Program-made: the position numbers and the translations under genes
The notes under the pieces: generated by a model
What the model saw: only the letters and a program-made list of their open reading frames with translations
What the model was told of the DNA's origin: nothing
Databases searched by the model: none
Source of the DNA: Flemingiibacterium sp964430755
GTDB lineage: Bacteria > Bacillota > Clostridia > Oscillospirales > CAG-272
DNA length: 6,796 nt
Assembly: GCA_964430755.1 (NCBI GenBank)
Contig: CAYSFT010000077.1
Location: forward strand, 1 to 6,796
Direction of reading: 5' to 3'
Shown here: positions 4,721 to 6,796 of the stretch, piece after piece
Position numbering within the stretch: the first letter of the stretch is position 1
Layout: each line of letters starts with the position of its first letter

Positions 4721-5863
4721 TTACTGTTTTACGCCGCGGACATACACACTCTCGCGTGAATAATCTTCACCGAGCACTATAAAATCCGCATATTTTCCAA
4801 CCTCAAGCGAGCCGACATAGCCGTCTGCGCCGACCATTTTTGCCGGATTAATGGTTGCATAAGGTATAGCTTCCTCGAGCGTGATCCCGGTGAAATCCTT
4901 GAGGTTCATGAGCCCCGTGAACATATCAATAATGCTTCCGTTAATTGTAACGCCGTCATGCCAGATTCCGACCTTACCGTTACGGGTGTCACAGTCACCG
5001 TAGATACCGGGAGCCATACCCGTTGCCCAAGATGAATCGGTGATGATAACAAGCTTATCCGCCGCTTTTTGACGATAAGTCGTTCGCACTATTGGAGGGA
5101 GAACGTGAAATCCGTCACAGATAAGCTCAGTATATGCATCCGTGTCAAACGCCGCACCAACACATCCAGGCTCACGGTGAGCAAGAGGTGTCATTGCATT
5201 GAAAAGATGCGTGAACGACCGAGCTCCCCATTTTATTGCATCAAGACACTCATCATACGCAGCAGCACTGTGACCGATTCCGACGGTCGCACCGTGTTCA
5301 ACAGCAGTTTTTACGAAATTCTCGCCATTTTCCATTTCCGGTGCACAGGTGAGATGGAATAACGCCGACTCGTCACCATTCTTCACTTTACCTATATATC
5401 CGGCAATTTCCTCCGAATCAAGTCCTGCAAGCAAATGTCTTTCATGTGCACCGCCACGCTTTGGGTTAAGGTAGCGTGCCTCAAAGTGAACACCTAAAAT
5501 ATTTGCGCCGAGAGGCTCTTTTTTCTGAAGTGCCCGTGCCGACTTGATTCCGTCGATGGAATATTCATATTCGTCACAAGTGGTTGTTCCGAAAGTACCC
5601 ATTACAGAGGTCGTACCGACTGCGGCATAAGACTTCGCCAAGGCTATCGCAGTGTCGGCATCCGCGTGATCCCAACGCAGCATAATGCGTCCGTGAGTGT
5701 GAACGTCAACAAGTCCCGGAATCATATATGCGCCGCCGCAGTCAACCTTATTATCAACCTCACACGGAGCAACTATAATACCATCACGGGCATAGAGCGT
5801 GCCATCTTCAAAAGCACGCTTTTCGGTGTTATATATTTTCGCATTAATAAAAGCTGTTTTCAT
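4721..5863 (-). CDS. nagA: N-acetylglucosamine-6-phosphate deacetylase
   Basis: A 380-residue amidohydrolase that removes acetate from GlcNAc-6-phosphate to give glucosamine-6-phosphate, in amino-sugar and cell-wall recycling in the cytoplasm. Visible active-site elements: HTH at 55-57 after IPGLVDV, E128 in GVHFEARYLNP, H198 in GIGHSAAAYDE, H219 in THLFNAMTPLAH, the substrate segment CDGFHV (249-254), the catalytic aspartate D276 in ITDSSWATG, and the closing GSLEVGKYADFIVL (351-364). HFEARYL replaces the textbook HLEGPF, and HGRIMLRWDHAD replaces the usual glycine-rich HGG segment, so this is a divergent subfamily and a related substrate is possible. Start 5863 has GGGGGA 7 nt upstream and gives the usual N-terminus; 14 extra codons upstream lie inside the preceding gene. 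It begins 2 nt after the methyltransferase stop. No nagB is present in the window. Confidence 0.88.
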   Translation of the reverse strand: MKTAFINAKIYNTEKRAFEDGTLYARDGIIVAPCEVDNKVDCGGAYMIPGLVDVHTHGRIMLRWDHADADTAIALAKSYAAVGTTSVMGTFGTTTCDEYEYSIDGIKSARALQKKEPLGANILGVHFEARYLNPKRGGAHERHLLAGLDSEEIAGYIGKVKNGDESALFHLTCAPEMENGENFVKTAVEHGATVGIGHSAAAYDECLDAIKWGARSFTHLFNAMTPLAHREPGCVGAAFDTDAYTELICDGFHVLPPIVRTTYRQKAADKLVIITDSSWATGMAPGIYGDCDTRNGKVGIWHDGVTINGSIIDMFTGLMNLKDFTGITLEEAIPYATINPAKMVGADGYVGSLEVGKYADFIVLGEDYSRESVYVRGVKQ

Positions 5864-5865
5864 TT

Positions 5866-6690
5866 TCAATTCCCCCTTGCAAGCATTCCGCGCTGCATTT
5901 CCCACATGATAACCGTCGCCGCCATAGCCGCATTGAGCGATTCACAGCCGTCCGTCATCGGGATGAACACAGTCGCACTGCAAGCGTCTATAAACTCGTC
6001 CGAGAGTCCATGCCCCTCGTTGCCAATCGCAAAGCAGACACGCCTTGGCATTTCAAACGTACCAAGCTTTTTCGCTTCTCGCCTGAGCGCCGCCGCATAA
6101 AGCTCACATCCGACCTTTCGTGCATGGTCAGCGAACGCCGCTTCATCAGTTACAACCGCTATCGGCTGGCGAAAGAGAGTCCCCATTGCCGCACGCAGCG
6201 TTTTCGGCGAATATATATCCGCACAGTCGGAGCTTATATAAATACGCTCCACGCCGAAAGCATAAGCGGTACGTATCATCGTTCCGAGATTACCCGGATC
6301 ACGTATCGACGAAAGATACATCGCGCGAAAATCACCGTCTGCAGGTATATCGGCATCTAAAACGTCAAACTTGCGTGCCACTGCAACAATCCCCTGCGGT
6401 GCCGCCTCATCGGTAAGCTTTGCAAGCACCTCATCAGAAACGAATATAACCGTTCCGTCCGCACTCGAAAGCTCACGTGAAAGCTCACTTGTCAGCCTGT
6501 CGCGCTTCGTGTCGGCGATGAATATATATTCAATATGAACACCGCTTGACACCGCCTCCCCAAAAAGCTTCACGCCGTCAACACGGAAAAGCCCCTCTTT
6601 ATCGCGGTACTTTTTATCGGCGAGCTTCGCCATACGCATGATCAGCGGATTTGAGCGGCTCGTAATGATATCAGCTGAAAAAGAAGCCAT
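5866..6690 (-). CDS. TrmH/SpoU-family RNA 2'-O-methyltransferase
   Basis: A 274-residue SPOUT enzyme using S-adenosylmethionine to methylate a ribose in rRNA or tRNA. An N-terminal substrate-binding domain (about 30-105, with KEGLFRVDGVKLFGEAV and an ending APQGIVAVARK) is followed by the knotted catalytic domain with all three SpoU motifs: motif 1 DPGNLGTMIRTAYAFG at 131-146 (N134, R140), motif 2 FAIGNEGHGLS at 220-230, and motif 3 IPMTDGCESLNAAMAAT at 243-259. Length and layout match RlmB/TsnR-like members; the exact target nucleotide cannot be told from sequence. AGGAGA lies 5 nt before the ATG. It follows a strong terminator by only about 20 nt, with no promoter seen between, and its stop is 2 nt from the nagA start. 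Confidence 0.92.
   Translation of the reverse strand: MASFSADIITSRSNPLIMRMAKLADKKYRDKEGLFRVDGVKLFGEAVSSGVHIEYIFIADTKRDRLTSELSRELSSADGTVIFVSDEVLAKLTDEAAPQGIVAVARKFDVLDADIPADGDFRAMYLSSIRDPGNLGTMIRTAYAFGVERIYISSDCADIYSPKTLRAAMGTLFRQPIAVVTDEAAFADHARKVGCELYAAALRREAKKLGTFEMPRRVCFAIGNEGHGLSDEFIDACSATVFIPMTDGCESLNAAMAATVIMWEMQRGMLARGN
5871..5878 (-). promoter_or_regulatory. Shine-Dalgarno site fixing the nagA start
   Basis: AAGGGGGA on the minus strand, 7 nt before the ATG at 5863. It lies between the last codons of the methyltransferase gene, so ribosomes finishing that gene are next to the nagA start. Confidence 0.65.
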
Positions 6691-6703
6691 GTTCTTCTCC
6701 TTT

Positions 6704-6731
6704 AAAAAGAAAAAACCGGACGAGCCGGTTT
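6704..6731 (-). terminator. Strong intrinsic terminator after the unidentified right-edge gene
   Basis: On the minus strand AAACCGG (6731-6725), a 5-nt loop and CCGGTTT (6719-6713) form a perfect 7-bp stem followed by a T-rich run TTTCTTTTT (6712-6704). It ends transcription of the gene at the right edge and lies directly upstream of the methyltransferase ribosome-binding site. Confidence 0.85.
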
Positions 6732-6742
6732 AGTCTTGTTGA

Positions 6743-6796
6743 TTATTTTGCGAGAGCTGCTTTAGCCTGCTCTGCGATTGCAGCAAACGCATCCTT
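6743..6796 (-). CDS. C-terminal 17 residues of an unidentified protein (partial)
   Basis: From the right edge the minus strand reads KDAFAAIAEQAKAALAK and then TAA at 6745-6743. The tail is Ala/Lys-rich and helical, with GC-rich third positions that suit a well-expressed gene. The stop is followed 12 nt later by the strong terminator, which supports a true gene end. Seventeen residues are too few to name the protein; a ribosomal or other abundant cytoplasmic protein is only a guess. Confidence 0.6.
   Translation of the reverse strand, partial: KDAFAAIAEQAKAALAK

Noticed and set aside
5864..5905. Extended nagA start at 5905 (14 extra codons)
   Set aside because: It would overlap the methyltransferase end; the ATG at 5863 has a Shine-Dalgarno site at proper distance and gives the typical amidohydrolase start.

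Overview
The window looks like a chromosomal segment of an anaerobic, low-to-moderate GC Clostridia, most likely of the gut Ruminococcaceae/Oscillospiraceae type. The reasons are strong Shine-Dalgarno sites, consensus or extended -10 promoters in the AT-rich part, a clostridial form of methionyl-tRNA synthetase (HIGN instead of HIGH, zinc cysteines, C-terminal tRNA-binding domain), and small XRE/TPR regulators. No single line of evidence fixes the genus.

Layout. The left quarter (1-1735) is AT-rich, reads on the plus strand and looks accessory. It holds the 3' end of a TPR-type regulator (3-464), a 420-bp gene-free stretch (465-884) with a lot of structure, a small four-helix bundle protein of the 23S rRNA-intervening-sequence/Avd-like family (894-1274), and a small XRE regulator with an uncharacterised C-terminal domain (1355-1732). 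The right three quarters are housekeeping and read on the minus strand. In transcription order they are: the last 17 codons of an unidentified gene (6796-6743), a terminator, a SpoU/TrmH RNA methyltransferase (6690-5866), nagA (5863-4721), metG (4608-2644) and a TatD-family nuclease (2644-1829). The first pair is separated by 2 nt, metG and tatD overlap in TAATG, and nagA and metG are separated by 112 nt carrying a REP-like GC-rich palindrome. The two halves converge at 1733-1830, where each strand has its own intrinsic terminator.

The most interesting part is 621-900. A perfect 12-bp terminator hairpin is followed by a two-armed array of short hairpins. Its outer ends are a perfect 13-bp inverted repeat (648-660 and 833-845). 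Inside, tiny stem-loops with mostly 3-nt loops are separated by a 7-nt word, ATATCAC in the right arm and its reverse complement GTGATAT in the left arm, so both arms read outward from a centre near 740-754. Two right-arm hairpins share an unusual GAGC-N3-GCGA core that can form tandem G.A pairs only in plus-strand RNA. The array ends one base before the promoter of the four-helix bundle gene. I read array plus gene as one candidate module: a structured DNA/RNA element with a dedicated small helical protein. The protein family is known; what the pairing does is not known to me.

Working together: the minus-strand genes are a loosely coupled housekeeping cluster (RNA modification, amino-sugar catabolism, tRNA charging, nuclease) with no shared pathway apparent. 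The two plus-strand intact genes each have their own promoter.
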